Below are positions 17,391 through 25,316 of a DNA stretch of 64,000 nt, in pieces. Each line of letters opens with the position of its first letter. The first letter of the stretch is position 1. Below the pieces are notes generated by a model. The model saw only the letters and a program-made list of their open reading frames with translations, did not search any database and was not told the origin of the DNA. Made by a program: the position numbers and the translations under genes. Location: positions 412,877-476,876 of the forward strand of contig DCRZ01000001.1 of the NCBI GenBank assembly GCA_002325375.1, given 5' to 3'. The DNA comes from Rhodospirillaceae bacterium UBA1479. GTDB lineage: Bacteria; Pseudomonadota; Alphaproteobacteria; Rhodospirillales; Casp-alpha2.

Positions 17391-18698
17391 TCAGCCCGCC
17401 AGCGCCTTATCCAAATCCCGGATCAAATCATCCGCCGTTTCCAAGCCGACCGACAGGCGCACCACGTCCGGCCCCGCACCTGCGGCGATCTGTTGCTCTT
17501 CGGTCAGTTGCCGATGGGTGGTCGAGGCGGGGTGGATGATCAGAGATCGCGTGTCGCCCACGTTGGCGAGGTGGGAGAACAGGTCCACGGTCTCAACACA
17601 CTTGATGCCGGCCTGATAGCCGCCCTTGAGCCCGAAGGTGAACACGGCCCCCGCGCCCTTCGGCAGGTACTTCTTGGCGAGCGCGTGCCAGGGGCTGGAT
17701 TTGAGCCCCGCGTAGGACACCCAGGAGACGGCCGGGTGGCCTTCGAGGAATTCGGCCACGGCCTGGGCGTTCTGAACGTGGCGGTCCATGCGCAGCGCGA
17801 GCGTTTCCGTCCCCGTGATGGTTAGGAAGGCGTTCATGGGCGCCATGGAGGGGCCGAAGTCGCGCAGGGCGACCGCACGGGCCTTCATGGTGAAGCCGAA
17901 GTCGCCGAAGGTCTCATGGAACGTGAGGCCGTGATAGGCCGGGTCGGGCGTGCACATGCCGGGGAACTTGCCGGACGCGGCCCAATCGAACTTGCCGGAT
18001 TCGATCACCGCCCCGCCCATGGAATTGGCATGGCCCGACAGGAACTTGGTCGTTGAATGAACGACGATGTCGGCCCCCCAATCGAAGGGGCGCAGCAGGT
18101 AGGGGGTCGCCAGCGTGTTGTCGACGATGAGCGGGATGCCCGCCGCATGGGCGATTTCGGCGACCGGCTCCAGATCGACGACGAGCCCGCCCGGGTTGGC
18201 GAGCGCTTCGAGGAAGATGCACTTGGCGCCCGGATGCGCGGCGAGGGCACGTTGAAATTCTTCCGGCGTCGGATCGACGAAATGGCAGGTCCAGCCGAGC
18301 TTCTTGAACGAATGGCCGAACTGGGTGATGGAGCCGCCGTAGAGGTTCTTCGAGGCGATGAAGCTGTCGCCCGGTTCCAGCAGGGTGAACATGGTGAGGA
18401 ACTGCGCCGCATGGCCCGAGGCGGCGCAGACGGCGGCGCGCCCGCCTTCTAGGTTGGCGAGGCGTTCCTCCAGCACCGAAACGGTGGGGTTGGTCAGCCG
18501 GGAATAGATGAAGCCGAAGGTTTGCAGGTTGAACAGGTCGGCCGCGTGCTCCGCACTTTCGAACACATAGGACGTGTTCTGATGGATCGGCGTGACCCGG
18601 GCACCCGTTTCCGCATCGGGGCGGGCCCCGGCGTGGATAGCGCGGGTCTCGAACCCGAATTCATGGGGGCCGTCCGGGGCGGTTTTTTTATCTGCCAT
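17391..18698 (-). CDS. metY: O-acetylhomoserine aminocarboxypropyltransferase / cysteine synthase-type PLP enzyme (MetY)
   Basis: A Cys/Met-metabolism PLP enzyme of 435 residues, the normal MetY length. It begins FGFETRAIHAGARPDAETGARVTPIHQNTSYVF and has the PLP-lysine motif VVHSTTKFLSGHANSMGG and the C-terminal SVGLETADDLIRDLDKAL. It would use sulfide and O-acetylhomoserine to make homocysteine. The chosen ATG at 18698 is four bases after the stop of the upstream CoA-binding gene, so translation is probably coupled; no clear ribosome site is seen. The open frame into that gene was not used. Other PLP sulfhydrylases of the same fold are the main alternative. Confidence 0.92.
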   Translation of the reverse strand: MADKKTAPDGPHEFGFETRAIHAGARPDAETGARVTPIHQNTSYVFESAEHAADLFNLQTFGFIYSRLTNPTVSVLEERLANLEGGRAAVCAASGHAAQFLTMFTLLEPGDSFIASKNLYGGSITQFGHSFKKLGWTCHFVDPTPEEFQRALAAHPGAKCIFLEALANPGGLVVDLEPVAEIAHAAGIPLIVDNTLATPYLLRPFDWGADIVVHSTTKFLSGHANSMGGAVIESGKFDWAASGKFPGMCTPDPAYHGLTFHETFGDFGFTMKARAVALRDFGPSMAPMNAFLTITGTETLALRMDRHVQNAQAVAEFLEGHPAVSWVSYAGLKSSPWHALAKKYLPKGAGAVFTFGLKGGYQAGIKCVETVDLFSHLANVGDTRSLIIHPASTTHRQLTEEQQIAAGAGPDVVRLSVGLETADDLIRDLDKALAG

Positions 18699-18702
18699 CG
18701 GA

Positions 18703-19218
18703 TCAGCGCATTGGCCGCTTGGCGGAAATGACGCCGGAATTGACACCGCACCAGCCCAGTTCGCCGAACAGCCGCCCGTATTCGATCTTGGGGCAGCGGT
18801 CCATGATGACGGTGATCCCAGCCGCCTCGGCCCGCGCCGCCGCCGCGTCGTCGCGCACGCCGAGCTGCAGCCAGATCACCTTGATATCCTTCTCGTCCTT
18901 CAATTCGATGGCGCGGTCGATGATGCCGCCCGCGTCCTTCGACGCGCGGAACACGTCGACCATGTCGATGGGGCCGGGCACCTCGCCCAGTTCGGCGTAG
19001 ACTTTCTGGTCCCAGATCTCCTTGCCCGCGTGGCCCGGATTGATGGGGATGACGGTGTACCCCTTGCCCAACAGGTACTTCATGGCGAAGTTGGACGGCC
19101 TGACCCAATTGGGCGAGGCGCCGACCATGGCGATGGTGCGCACGTTCTTCAGCACGCCCGCGACCAGGGCGTCGTCGTAATGCAGGGGCAGGGGCAGGGG
19201 TTCGGCGGGCTGGTTCAT
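18703..19218 (-). CDS. CoA-binding domain protein (YccU-like)
   Basis: The 171-residue protein is a single Rossmann-like CoA-binding domain. The glycine motif is TIAMVGASPNWVRPSNFAMKYLLGKGY, and the end has IMDRCPKIEYGRLFGELGW. Proteins of this kind bind CoA or acyl-CoA non-catalytically; no reaction is known. Its ATG overlaps the stop of the upstream enoyl-CoA hydratase gene (ATGA at 19215-19218), and metY follows four bases after its own stop. The three genes form a tight minus-strand operon. A functional link between CoA binding and sulfur metabolism is an inference. Confidence 0.88.
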   Translation of the reverse strand: MNQPAEPLPLPLHYDDALVAGVLKNVRTIAMVGASPNWVRPSNFAMKYLLGKGYTVIPINPGHAGKEIWDQKVYAELGEVPGPIDMVDVFRASKDAGGIIDRAIELKDEKDIKVIWLQLGVRDDAAAARAEAAGITVIMDRCPKIEYGRLFGELGWCGVNSGVISAKRPMR

Positions 19219-20045
19219 GGGGTGTCCTTCGGGTCCTTCGACGGGTCCTGCCATTCCGGCATGGGCTGTTTTTCCAGAAAGGCGCCGACGCCGCCCTGGG
19301 CGTCCGGGTGCAGCATGTTCTGGACAATGGTTTCGGTCGCCAGGTCGTAGGCGGCGTCCAGGCCTTCCTCGATCTGCTTGTAGAACAGCGCCTTGCCGAA
19401 CTGGATGGCGCGGGGCGATTTGTCGGCGATGGTGCGGGCCAGCTCATCCGTGGCGCGGTCGAGCCGATCCGCCGGCACCACCCGGTTGATCAGGCCGTAT
19501 TGCAGCGCCGTTTCGGCATCGATGAAATCACCGGTAAAAAGCAGTTCCAGGGCCTGTTTGCGCGGCAGATTGCGGGTCACCGCCACCATGGGGGTGGAGC
19601 AGAACAGCCCCAGATTGATGCCCGAGGTCGAAAACCGCACGCCCTCGGCGGCGACGGCGAGGTCGCATTGCGCGACCAACTGACAGCCCGCCGCCGCGGC
19701 AACCCCGTGGACCCGCGCGATCACGGGCTGCGGAATGCGGGTGAGCGACGTCATCATGCGCGAGCACTGCTTGAACAGGGCTTCCAGCGGTGCGCGGCCG
19801 CCCATGGCCTTCATTTCCTGAAGGTCGTGCCCGGCGCAAAACGCGCGGCCGTTGGCGGCGATGACCACGACCTTGATCGAGCGGTCCTCCGCCAGGGCGT
19901 CCAATTGGTCCTGGATCGCGCCCATCAATTCGGTCGAGAGCGCGTTGAACTTGTCCGGCCGGTTGAGGGTCAGGGTCGCGATGCCGTCGCGGTCGTCGCG
20001 CAGAAGCAGGGCCTCATTCGCACCTGAATTATGGTTGTCGGTCAT
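19215..20045 (-). CDS. Enoyl-CoA hydratase/isomerase family protein
   Basis: A crotonase-fold protein of 276 residues. Typical signatures are LTLNRPDKFNALSTEL, the oxyanion-hole segment AFCAGHDLQEM and the second segment AAAAGCQLVAQCDLAVAAEGVRF. The usual catalytic glutamates of true hydratases are not obvious, so it may be an isomerase or an ECHDC3-like member. I used the ATG at 20045 (GGAAGGAAA upstream). It heads a three-gene operon with the CoA-binding protein and metY, and is divergent from a PaaI-type thioesterase across a 16-base palindrome at 20145, suggesting shared control of acyl-CoA genes. Confidence 0.9.
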   Translation of the reverse strand: MTDNHNSGANEALLLRDDRDGIATLTLNRPDKFNALSTELMGAIQDQLDALAEDRSIKVVVIAANGRAFCAGHDLQEMKAMGGRAPLEALFKQCSRMMTSLTRIPQPVIARVHGVAAAAGCQLVAQCDLAVAAEGVRFSTSGINLGLFCSTPMVAVTRNLPRKQALELLFTGDFIDAETALQYGLINRVVPADRLDRATDELARTIADKSPRAIQFGKALFYKQIEEGLDAAYDLATETIVQNMLHPDAQGGVGAFLEKQPMPEWQDPSKDPKDTP

Positions 20046-20144
20046 GGCTACGGTTTCCTTCCCTGTCTTGGTTCTACGGCCCGGCGGCACAGCATGGCAA
20101 GCCCGCCCAAGCGGGGCGGGGAAGGGCCGCGCCATGAATTGACG

Positions 20145-20160
20145 TTTACGTTAACGTAAA
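20145..20160. promoter_or_regulatory. Perfect 16-base palindrome, probable operator between divergent acyl-CoA genes
   Basis: TTTACGTTAACGTAAA is an exact inverted repeat. It lies between the enoyl-CoA hydratase gene (start 20045, minus) and the thioesterase gene (start 20202, plus). From memory, it resembles sites reported for MerR-type LiuR regulators of branched-chain amino acid and fatty acid breakdown. The palindrome is seen directly; the regulator is an inference. Confidence 0.65.
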
Positions 20161-20201
20161 TTACCGTCGCGTCTCATTCAATCCAGCCCGGAGCCCAAAC
20201 G

Positions 20202-20633
20202 ATGCCGGAAACATCCGCCGCGATCACCGTCGAAGATTTCAACCGCATCCTTGAAGAGGAAATTCCCTTCGCCCACGAGGTCGGCATGCGCGCCGACGAC
20301 ATCGGCCCGGGCACGGCGGTTTTGCGCATGCCGGCGAGTGAACGGCAATTGCGCCCCGGCGGCACCGTGTCGGGCCCGGCCATGATGGCCCTGGCGGATG
20401 CCGCCATGTACGCGGCCCTGCTGGGCCGTATCGGGGCCGTCAAACTGGCTGTCACCACCAGTTTCAACGCCAATTTCCTGCACCGGCCCGAACCGGCGGA
20501 CCTGATCGCCGAGGCTTCGGTCCTGAAACTGGGCAAGCGCCTTGCGGTGATCGAGGTGACGGTCCGTTCCGACGGCTTCGATGCCGCCGTCGCGCATATG
20601 ACGGGGACCTATTCGATCCCGCCGAAAGGCTGA
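20202..20633 (+). CDS. PaaI family (hotdog) thioesterase
   Basis: A 143-residue single-hotdog protein. The core reads RLRPGGTVSGPAMMALADAAMYAALLG-like (seen here as LRPGGTVSGPAMMALADAA) followed by the strand VTTSFNANFLHRP, the PaaI/4HBT pattern. Such enzymes hydrolyse aryl- or acyl-CoA thioesters in the cytoplasm; the substrate is not predictable. It is divergent from an enoyl-CoA hydratase across the palindrome at 20145-20160, which suggests co-regulation with acyl-CoA breakdown. The start ATG at 20202 leaves 41 bases to the palindrome. Confidence 0.88.
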   Translation: MPETSAAITVEDFNRILEEEIPFAHEVGMRADDIGPGTAVLRMPASERQLRPGGTVSGPAMMALADAAMYAALLGRIGAVKLAVTTSFNANFLHRPEPADLIAEASVLKLGKRLAVIEVTVRSDGFDAAVAHMTGTYSIPPKG

Positions 20634-20646
20634 GGTGCACAATTAA

Positions 20647-20660
20647 GGTATTATAATACC
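20647..20660. promoter_or_regulatory. Perfect 14-base palindrome upstream of rplM
   Basis: GGTATTATAATACC is an exact inverted repeat 14 bases after the thioesterase stop and about 40 bases before the proposed rplM -35 box. It contains TATAAT and TATTATA cores, so it could be an operator, a promoter -10 element or chance in an AT-rich patch. Confidence 0.4.
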
Positions 20661-20697
20661 GCCCATGTAAGCGACGGAAAATGTTGCGTTATTCCGC

Positions 20698-20727
20698 TTG
20701 ACTTCCCGCTCTTGTGTGGCATATTCC
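20698..20727 (+). promoter_or_regulatory. Probable sigma-70 type promoter of rplM-rpsI
   Basis: TTGACT at 20698-20703 is followed by a CATATT/TATTCC -10 region at 20720-20727 with 16 to 18 bases between. It would give a 5' leader of about 70 bases before the rplM ATG at 20801, as expected for a ribosomal-protein operon. Confidence 0.5.
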
Positions 20728-20800
20728 GCCGCCTTCGGCCCTCCCTGTGCGCGTTTCGCCTGGGGACCGGGCCGCGAATGCTTTTAAGGAACGTGAACCG

Positions 20801-21265
20801 ATGAAAACCTATTCCGCGAAACCGACGGAAGTCGAAAAGGGTTGGTTCGTCGTCGATGCCGAGGGTCTTGTCCTCGGTCGTCTGGCGTCGGTCATCGCCT
20901 CTCGCCTGCGCGGCAAGCACAAGCCGATGTATACCCCGCATATCGATTGCGGCGACCACATTATCGTCATCAATGCCGACAAGGTGCGCCTGACCGGCAA
21001 CAAGCTGGCGGACAAGAAGTACCATTACCACACGGGCCATCCGGGCGGCATCAAGACCCGCACGGCCGGCGGCATCCTGGGCGGCGCCCATCCCGAGCGC
21101 GTTGTCATCAAGGCCGTCGAGCGCATGGTTACGCGCAACCCGTTGGGCCGCGAACAGATGCGTAAGCTGCATGTCTATGCCGGCTCCGAGCATCCCCATG
21201 CCGGCCAGCAGCCGCAGGTTCTGGACGTTGCGTCCATGAACCCGAAGAACAAAAGGAGCGCCTAA
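20801..21265 (+). CDS. rplM: 50S ribosomal protein L13
   Basis: The 154-residue protein starts MKTYSAKPTEVEKGWFVVDA and contains the L13 signatures VLGRLASVIASRLRGKHKP and NADKVRLTGNKL. L13 binds 23S rRNA early in assembly of the large subunit. The ATG at 20801 follows AAGGAACGTGAACC; a longer frame exists upstream but is not conserved. rpsI follows three bases after the stop, the universal rplM-rpsI pairing. Confidence 0.99.
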   Translation: MKTYSAKPTEVEKGWFVVDAEGLVLGRLASVIASRLRGKHKPMYTPHIDCGDHIIVINADKVRLTGNKLADKKYHYHTGHPGGIKTRTAGGILGGAHPERVVIKAVERMVTRNPLGREQMRKLHVYAGSEHPHAGQQPQVLDVASMNPKNKRSA

Positions 21266-21268
21266 TCC

Positions 21269-21751
21269 ATGTCCGAAGATGTGAAAACGCTTGAGGACCT
21301 CAAGGAACTGACGGGTGCTCCGGACGTTGAGGAAACCGCTCCCGCAGAGCCGGTGATCGACGAACACGGCCGCTCCTACGCCACGGGCCGCCGCAAGGAC
21401 GCCGTCGCCCGCGTGTGGATCAAGCCGGGACCGGGCAAGATCACCGTCAACGGCCGGGACGCCGCGCTGTATTTCGCGCGCCCCGTGCTGCAGATGATGA
21501 TCAAGCAGCCGTTCGAAACGGTCGAGCGTCTGGGCCAGTACGACGTCATGTGCACGGTCAAGGGCGGCGGGCTTTCGGGCCAGGCCGGCGCCGTGCGTCA
21601 CGGCATTTCCCGTGCACTGACCTATTTCGAGCCGACCCTGCGCGGCAAGCTGAAGGCGGGCGGGTTCCTGACCCGTGACAGCCGCGCCGTCGAGCGTAAG
21701 AAGTTCGGCCGCCGCAAGGCCCGTCGTAGCTTCCAGTTCTCGAAGCGCTAG
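21269..21751 (+). CDS. rpsI: 30S ribosomal protein S9
   Basis: The 160-residue S9 has an alphaproteobacterial N-terminal extension (about 30 acidic residues), then GRSYATGRRKDAVARVWIKPG. It ends with the highly basic tail KKFGRRKARRSFQFSKR, which reaches the P-site tRNA in the ribosome. It is cotranscribed with rplM. A nested hairpin begins at its stop codon and a strong terminator lies 115 bases further on. Confidence 0.99.
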   Translation: MSEDVKTLEDLKELTGAPDVEETAPAEPVIDEHGRSYATGRRKDAVARVWIKPGPGKITVNGRDAALYFARPVLQMMIKQPFETVERLGQYDVMCTVKGGGLSGQAGAVRHGISRALTYFEPTLRGKLKAGGFLTRDSRAVERKKFGRRKARRSFQFSKR

Positions 21752-21801
21752 TCGCAAAACCCGAGCGGCGGCTTGCCGCCGCGAAGGTTGTTTTGCGCGA
21801 C
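21751..21801. repeat. Nested inverted repeat directly after rpsI
   Basis: An outer pair CGCAAAAC (21753-21760) and GTTTTGCG (21790-21797) encloses an inner perfect pair GCGGCGGC (21765-21772) and GCCGCCGC (21775-21782). The RNA would form a long stem with an internal loop. No T tract follows, so it is more likely an mRNA 3' stabiliser or an attenuator than a simple terminator. Confidence 0.5.
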
Positions 21802-21866
21802 AGAAAAGCGCTTCAGGGCGATGGGGATGGCCGGGTTGGCCATCGCCCGTCTACCCGGACAAGATT

Positions 21867-21895
21867 AAGGCCGCTCCCTTGGGGGCGGCCTTTTT
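21867..21895 (+). terminator. Rho-independent terminator of rplM-rpsI
   Basis: The arm AAGGCCGCTCCC pairs with GGGGGCGGCCTT (one G-T pair), and the stem is followed by a run of T residues (21891-21895). It lies between rpsI and the thioredoxin-like gene at 21960. Confidence 0.8.
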
Positions 21896-21959
21896 CGTGG
21901 CGGCTGTCGGGCAGGGGGCTTTCGCGCTATACTATCCGCCCAACGACGGGAGACATGAC

Positions 21960-22538
21960 ATGCGACGGCTTTTGACGGCAGTGGTTGTGTTATTGGCGAT
22001 CTCGGGCACGGCCCGCGCGGCCGCGGTCGGCGACGACGGCCTGCACAAGCAGCCCTGGTTCGCGGAAACCTTCCTGATCCTGGCCGAGGACATGGCCGAG
22101 GCGGACGCCCAGGGCAAGCGCGTCGCCGTGATTTTCGAGCAGAAGGGCTGCCCCTACTGCCGCGAAATGCACGCGGTGAACTTCCAGGTGCCGGAACTGA
22201 CCGACTTCGTGAAGAAGAATTTCACGGTTCTGCAGTTGAACCTGTGGGGATCGCGGGAAGTTACCGATCTGGACGGCAAGGCCATGGAGGAACGGGACCT
22301 GGCCCGCCGCTGGCGCGTCAACTTCACGCCGACCATCGTGTTCCTGCCGACGCCCGAGGAAATGAAGGCGGGCGAGACCGAGGTCGCGCGCATGCCCGGC
22401 TATTTCAAGCCGTTCCATTTTCACAGCATGTTCGAATACGTGAAGGCCGGGGCCTACAAGGACCAGCCGTTCCAGCGCTTCCTGCAGCACAAGTTCGAAG
22501 AAATGGAAAAGGCCGGCAAGAAGCCCAAGGTCTGGTGA
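21960..22538 (+). CDS. Secreted thioredoxin-fold protein (SoxW-like)
   Basis: The 192-residue protein has a cleavable signal peptide (MRRLLTAVVVLLAISGTARA) and a thioredoxin-like domain. The redox motif is G-C-P-Y-C (Cys64 and Cys67), with the cis-proline segment RVNFTPTIVFLP. Such periplasmic SoxW or DsbE-like proteins reduce or exchange disulfides; the partner is unknown. The ATG at 21960 has GGGAG upstream; the frame runs open from 21675 through rpsI, but that part is a shadow. It lies after the rpsI terminator and converges with the MetX-like gene, six bases apart. Confidence 0.88.
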   Translation: MRRLLTAVVVLLAISGTARAAAVGDDGLHKQPWFAETFLILAEDMAEADAQGKRVAVIFEQKGCPYCREMHAVNFQVPELTDFVKKNFTVLQLNLWGSREVTDLDGKAMEERDLARRWRVNFTPTIVFLPTPEEMKAGETEVARMPGYFKPFHFHSMFEYVKAGAYKDQPFQRFLQHKFEEMEKAGKKPKVW

Positions 22539-22544
22539 CCCTGA

Positions 22545-23570
22545 TCAGGGCGTGCGGTCGAGGAACGCCCGCAGCTTGTCCGCCCACAGGTCGGCGTCGA
22601 TCATCGGCCCGGCGTGACCGTACTTGGTCTTGATCTCACAGAACTCCGCATCCAGACCTTCGGCTTTCAGGAGGTCCACCGTCGGCTGGCCGAGCGCCAC
22701 GTCGACGATGTTGTCCGTATCGGCCAGCACGTTCAGCAGGGGGGCTTTGTATTTCGCGGCATGGGGCGTCATGTCCGAACCGATGCCGGCTTCGTAAAGC
22801 TGATAGAGGCAGTTGGCGTCGAATTCCTTGGCCCAGGCTTCGCCGCGTTTGCGGATTTCGACGGCCGCCGCGTCCTTGCCGCCCAAGGTATCGGCCAGGT
22901 AGTCGCCGATGCCGTAGTTGGTCAGCCGCTCGACGCGCGCCGCCGCCAATTCCGCATAGACCGGCCCGGCGTCGGGATTGCCGACGTAATGGCCGCCGTT
23001 CCAGCCGGCGCACTTGGCGTAGCGGCCGCGGATTTCTTCAACCTGCGCCATGGTCGTGGCGCGCTTGATGACGCCTGCGATGGGCACCAGGGCCCGCATG
23101 CGGTCGGGATGGGTGGCCCCCCAGCGGAAGGTCAGGTGGCCGCCGTAGGAATAGCCCATGACGGCCTTCAACTGGCCGATGCCGAGATGGTCGATGAGGA
23201 GGCGCTGCGCCTCGACCGTGTCGGCGACCGTGAACTTGGGAAAGTCCGGCCCCCAGAGCTTGCCGGTCGCCGGGTTGACCGTCGCGGCGCTCGACGTGCC
23301 GTAGCTGGAACCTAGGTTGTTCGAGCAGACGACGAAGTACTTGTCCGTGTCCACAGGCTTGCCCGGGCCGATCAGGTTGAAGGCCCAGCCGCTGGCGTCG
23401 CCGGTCGCGTGCGGGAAGTTGGTATAGCCGTGACAGACCAGAATCGCGTTATCGCCGGCGGCGTTCAATGTGCCCCAGGTCTCGTAGGCGATGGTCAGGT
23501 CGGGTAGGGTCTCCCCGGTGGACAGCTTGAAGTCGCCATGGGTGTAGGTCTTGGAAGTCGGCAGCAGCAT
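22545..23570 (-). CDS. Alpha/beta hydrolase of the homoserine O-acetyltransferase (MetX) family
   Basis: The 341-residue protein opens with the MetX-like strand pattern LSTGETLPDLTIAYETWGTLNAAGDNAILVCHGYT (cut here). It has a nucleophile elbow G-Y-S-Y-G-G with Ser141, plus a late Asp (ADTDNIVD) and His (KYGHAGPM). Genuine MetX enzymes have G-G-S-M-G-G at the elbow. I therefore keep it as a family-level call: a homoserine acetyltransferase or a general hydrolase. It is not adjacent to metY (17391). No SAM riboswitch pattern was found in the 171 bases upstream. Confidence 0.85.
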   Translation of the reverse strand: MLLPTSKTYTHGDFKLSTGETLPDLTIAYETWGTLNAAGDNAILVCHGYTNFPHATGDASGWAFNLIGPGKPVDTDKYFVVCSNNLGSSYGTSSAATVNPATGKLWGPDFPKFTVADTVEAQRLLIDHLGIGQLKAVMGYSYGGHLTFRWGATHPDRMRALVPIAGVIKRATTMAQVEEIRGRYAKCAGWNGGHYVGNPDAGPVYAELAAARVERLTNYGIGDYLADTLGGKDAAAVEIRKRGEAWAKEFDANCLYQLYEAGIGSDMTPHAAKYKAPLLNVLADTDNIVDVALGQPTVDLLKAEGLDAEFCEIKTKYGHAGPMIDADLWADKLRAFLDRTP

Positions 23571-23741
23571 GAGATTGGGGCTTTCGTGACGGACGGGTGG
23601 GCGGGATGTGGCCGAAACTCTAGACCCTGCGGAACCTCGCGATCAATGCGCATTCTTGCGCGTCGGCCCGCCTGCGCCTATACCCTGTCGTCGCAACGAC
23701 CATTTCGCGACAAGGCCAAGAAACCACAAGGACCAGAGACC

Positions 23742-24713
23742 ATGACTGCCAAGGTGTTCATCGACGGGGAAGTAGGGACCACGGGACTGCAGATCAGCCA
23801 GCGCCTGTCCCGCCGCGCCGACGTGGACCTTCTGCGCCTGGCCGATGACCGCCGCAAAGACCCGGCGGCGCGGGCCGAGCTGCTGAACGCGGCGGACGTG
23901 GCGATCCTCTGCCTGCCCGATGCGGCGGCCAAGGAATCCGTGACTCTGATCGAAAACAATTCGACCCGGGTGATCGATGCCTCGACCGCGCATCGCACGG
24001 CCCCGGGCTGGACCTACGGCTTTCCCGAGTACGACAAGGGCCATGAGGCCACGGTCGCCGGGGCGGCCCGCGTCGCCAACACGGGCTGCTACGCCGTCGC
24101 CTCGGTCTCGCTGCTGCACCCGCTGGTGTCGGCCGGGCTGCTGCCCAAGGACTTTGCCGCCAGCATTAACGCCGTGTCGGGCTATTCCGGCGGCGGGCGG
24201 CAACTGATCGAAGCCTTCGAGGACCCGAATGCTGATGGCCATATCGATGCCGCCGTGCGCGTCTATGCGCTCGGTCTGGCGCACAAGCACGTGCCGGAAA
24301 TCCACAAGTATTCGGGGTTGAGCCACGCACCGATCTTCGTGCCCTCCGTGGCGCGCTATCGCCAGGGCATGATCGTGCAGATTCCGGTGCCCCTGTGGTC
24401 GCTGCCGGGCACGCCGACGGCCAAGGACCTGCATGACGTGCTCGCCGACCATTACGCGGACCGGCGCTTCGTCACCGTCGAAGGTTATGACGCCGCCCTC
24501 GGCCTGGGCCATCTGGAGCCTGAAGGACTGAACGGCACCAACGACCTGAAGCTTTTCGTGTTCGCCAACGAAGCCACGGGACAGGCGGTGCTGACGGCCC
24601 TACTCGACAACCTGGGCAAGGGGGCGTCGGGGCAGGCGGTGCAATGCCTGAACCTCATGCTGGGGATGGACGAAGACACGGGCCTTGATCCTTCCGACGA
24701 CCTGTTGAACTGA
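23742..24713 (+). CDS. argC: N-acetyl-gamma-glutamyl-phosphate reductase (short type)
   Basis: The enzyme reduces N-acetylglutamyl phosphate in arginine synthesis. The 323 residues begin KVFIDGEVGTTGLQISQRL and have the catalytic cysteine motif VANTGCYAVAS, with the type 2 (short) ArgC layout common in alphaproteobacteria next to rplM-rpsI. The ATG at 23742 follows an AAGGA site; the open frame upstream to 23538 is not conserved. A small methyltransferase gene starts 11 bases after its stop. Confidence 0.95.
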   Translation: MTAKVFIDGEVGTTGLQISQRLSRRADVDLLRLADDRRKDPAARAELLNAADVAILCLPDAAAKESVTLIENNSTRVIDASTAHRTAPGWTYGFPEYDKGHEATVAGAARVANTGCYAVASVSLLHPLVSAGLLPKDFAASINAVSGYSGGGRQLIEAFEDPNADGHIDAAVRVYALGLAHKHVPEIHKYSGLSHAPIFVPSVARYRQGMIVQIPVPLWSLPGTPTAKDLHDVLADHYADRRFVTVEGYDAALGLGHLEPEGLNGTNDLKLFVFANEATGQAVLTALLDNLGKGASGQAVQCLNLMLGMDEDTGLDPSDDLLN

Positions 24714-24724
24714 GACCCTAGCGG

Positions 24725-25300
24725 GTGCGCGGCGATTACCTGATTCTCGCCGGCGTGCTGCTGTTCGTCATCGTCACGACCTACTACGTCGTGATCACCG
24801 GCATTTCGCCCATGCCGTCGTCACGCACGTCGCGGCGCAAGATCAATGAAATCCTCAATCTGGCCGGGGTTTGCGCCGTCGTCGACCTGGGCGCCGGTTG
24901 GGGCGACCTGGCGTTCTCCATCGCCAAGGCGATGCCGGAATCGGAAACGATGGCCTATGAGCTGTCGCCGTTTCCTTGGGCGGTGATGAAGGTGCGCAAC
25001 GGCCTATTCGGCCCGCGCAACGTGACGGTCCGGCGCGCCGACTTCCGCAAGGTCTCGCTCGCGGGCACGGACGCGGTGGTCTGCTATCTCTACAGCGAGC
25101 TTCTGGAAAAGCTCCGGCACAAGCTGGAAGCGGAGCTCAAGCCCGGAACCCTGGTGGTGTCCAACGTGTTCGACATCCCCGGCTGGACGCCCGAGGCGGT
25201 GCACAAGCTCTATGATTCGCAATGCCCGCAGGTCTACGTCTACCGGGTGCCGGACCGCACGGCGGCCGCCGTGGCGGCGGGGGTCGGCCTCGCGGGCTGA
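24725..25300 (+). CDS. Membrane-anchored class I SAM-dependent methyltransferase-like protein
   Basis: A 191-residue protein with one N-terminal membrane segment (about residues 5-27, YLILAGVLLFVIVTTYYVV) and a Rossmann methyltransferase core. Motif I is VVDLGAGWGDLAFSIA and the acidic SAM-binding strand ends in MAYELSPFPW. The substrate is unknown; a membrane-bound small molecule or protein is possible. It starts at GTG 24725, 11 bases after argC, with only a weak ribosome site, so coupling to argC is likely. Similar small anchored methyltransferases are often hypothetical. Confidence 0.8.
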   Translation: MRGDYLILAGVLLFVIVTTYYVVITGISPMPSSRTSRRKINEILNLAGVCAVVDLGAGWGDLAFSIAKAMPESETMAYELSPFPWAVMKVRNGLFGPRNVTVRRADFRKVSLAGTDAVVCYLYSELLEKLRHKLEAELKPGTLVVSNVFDIPGWTPEAVHKLYDSQCPQVYVYRVPDRTAAAVAAGVGLAG

Positions 25301-25316
25301 ACCTGAACGGCGGTGA

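Noticed and set aside
23571..23741. Possible SAM riboswitch upstream of the MetX-like gene
   Set aside because: I looked for the SAM-II/SAM-V pseudoknot pattern and found no matching conserved core; the region is better explained as a plain divergent promoter gap with argC.
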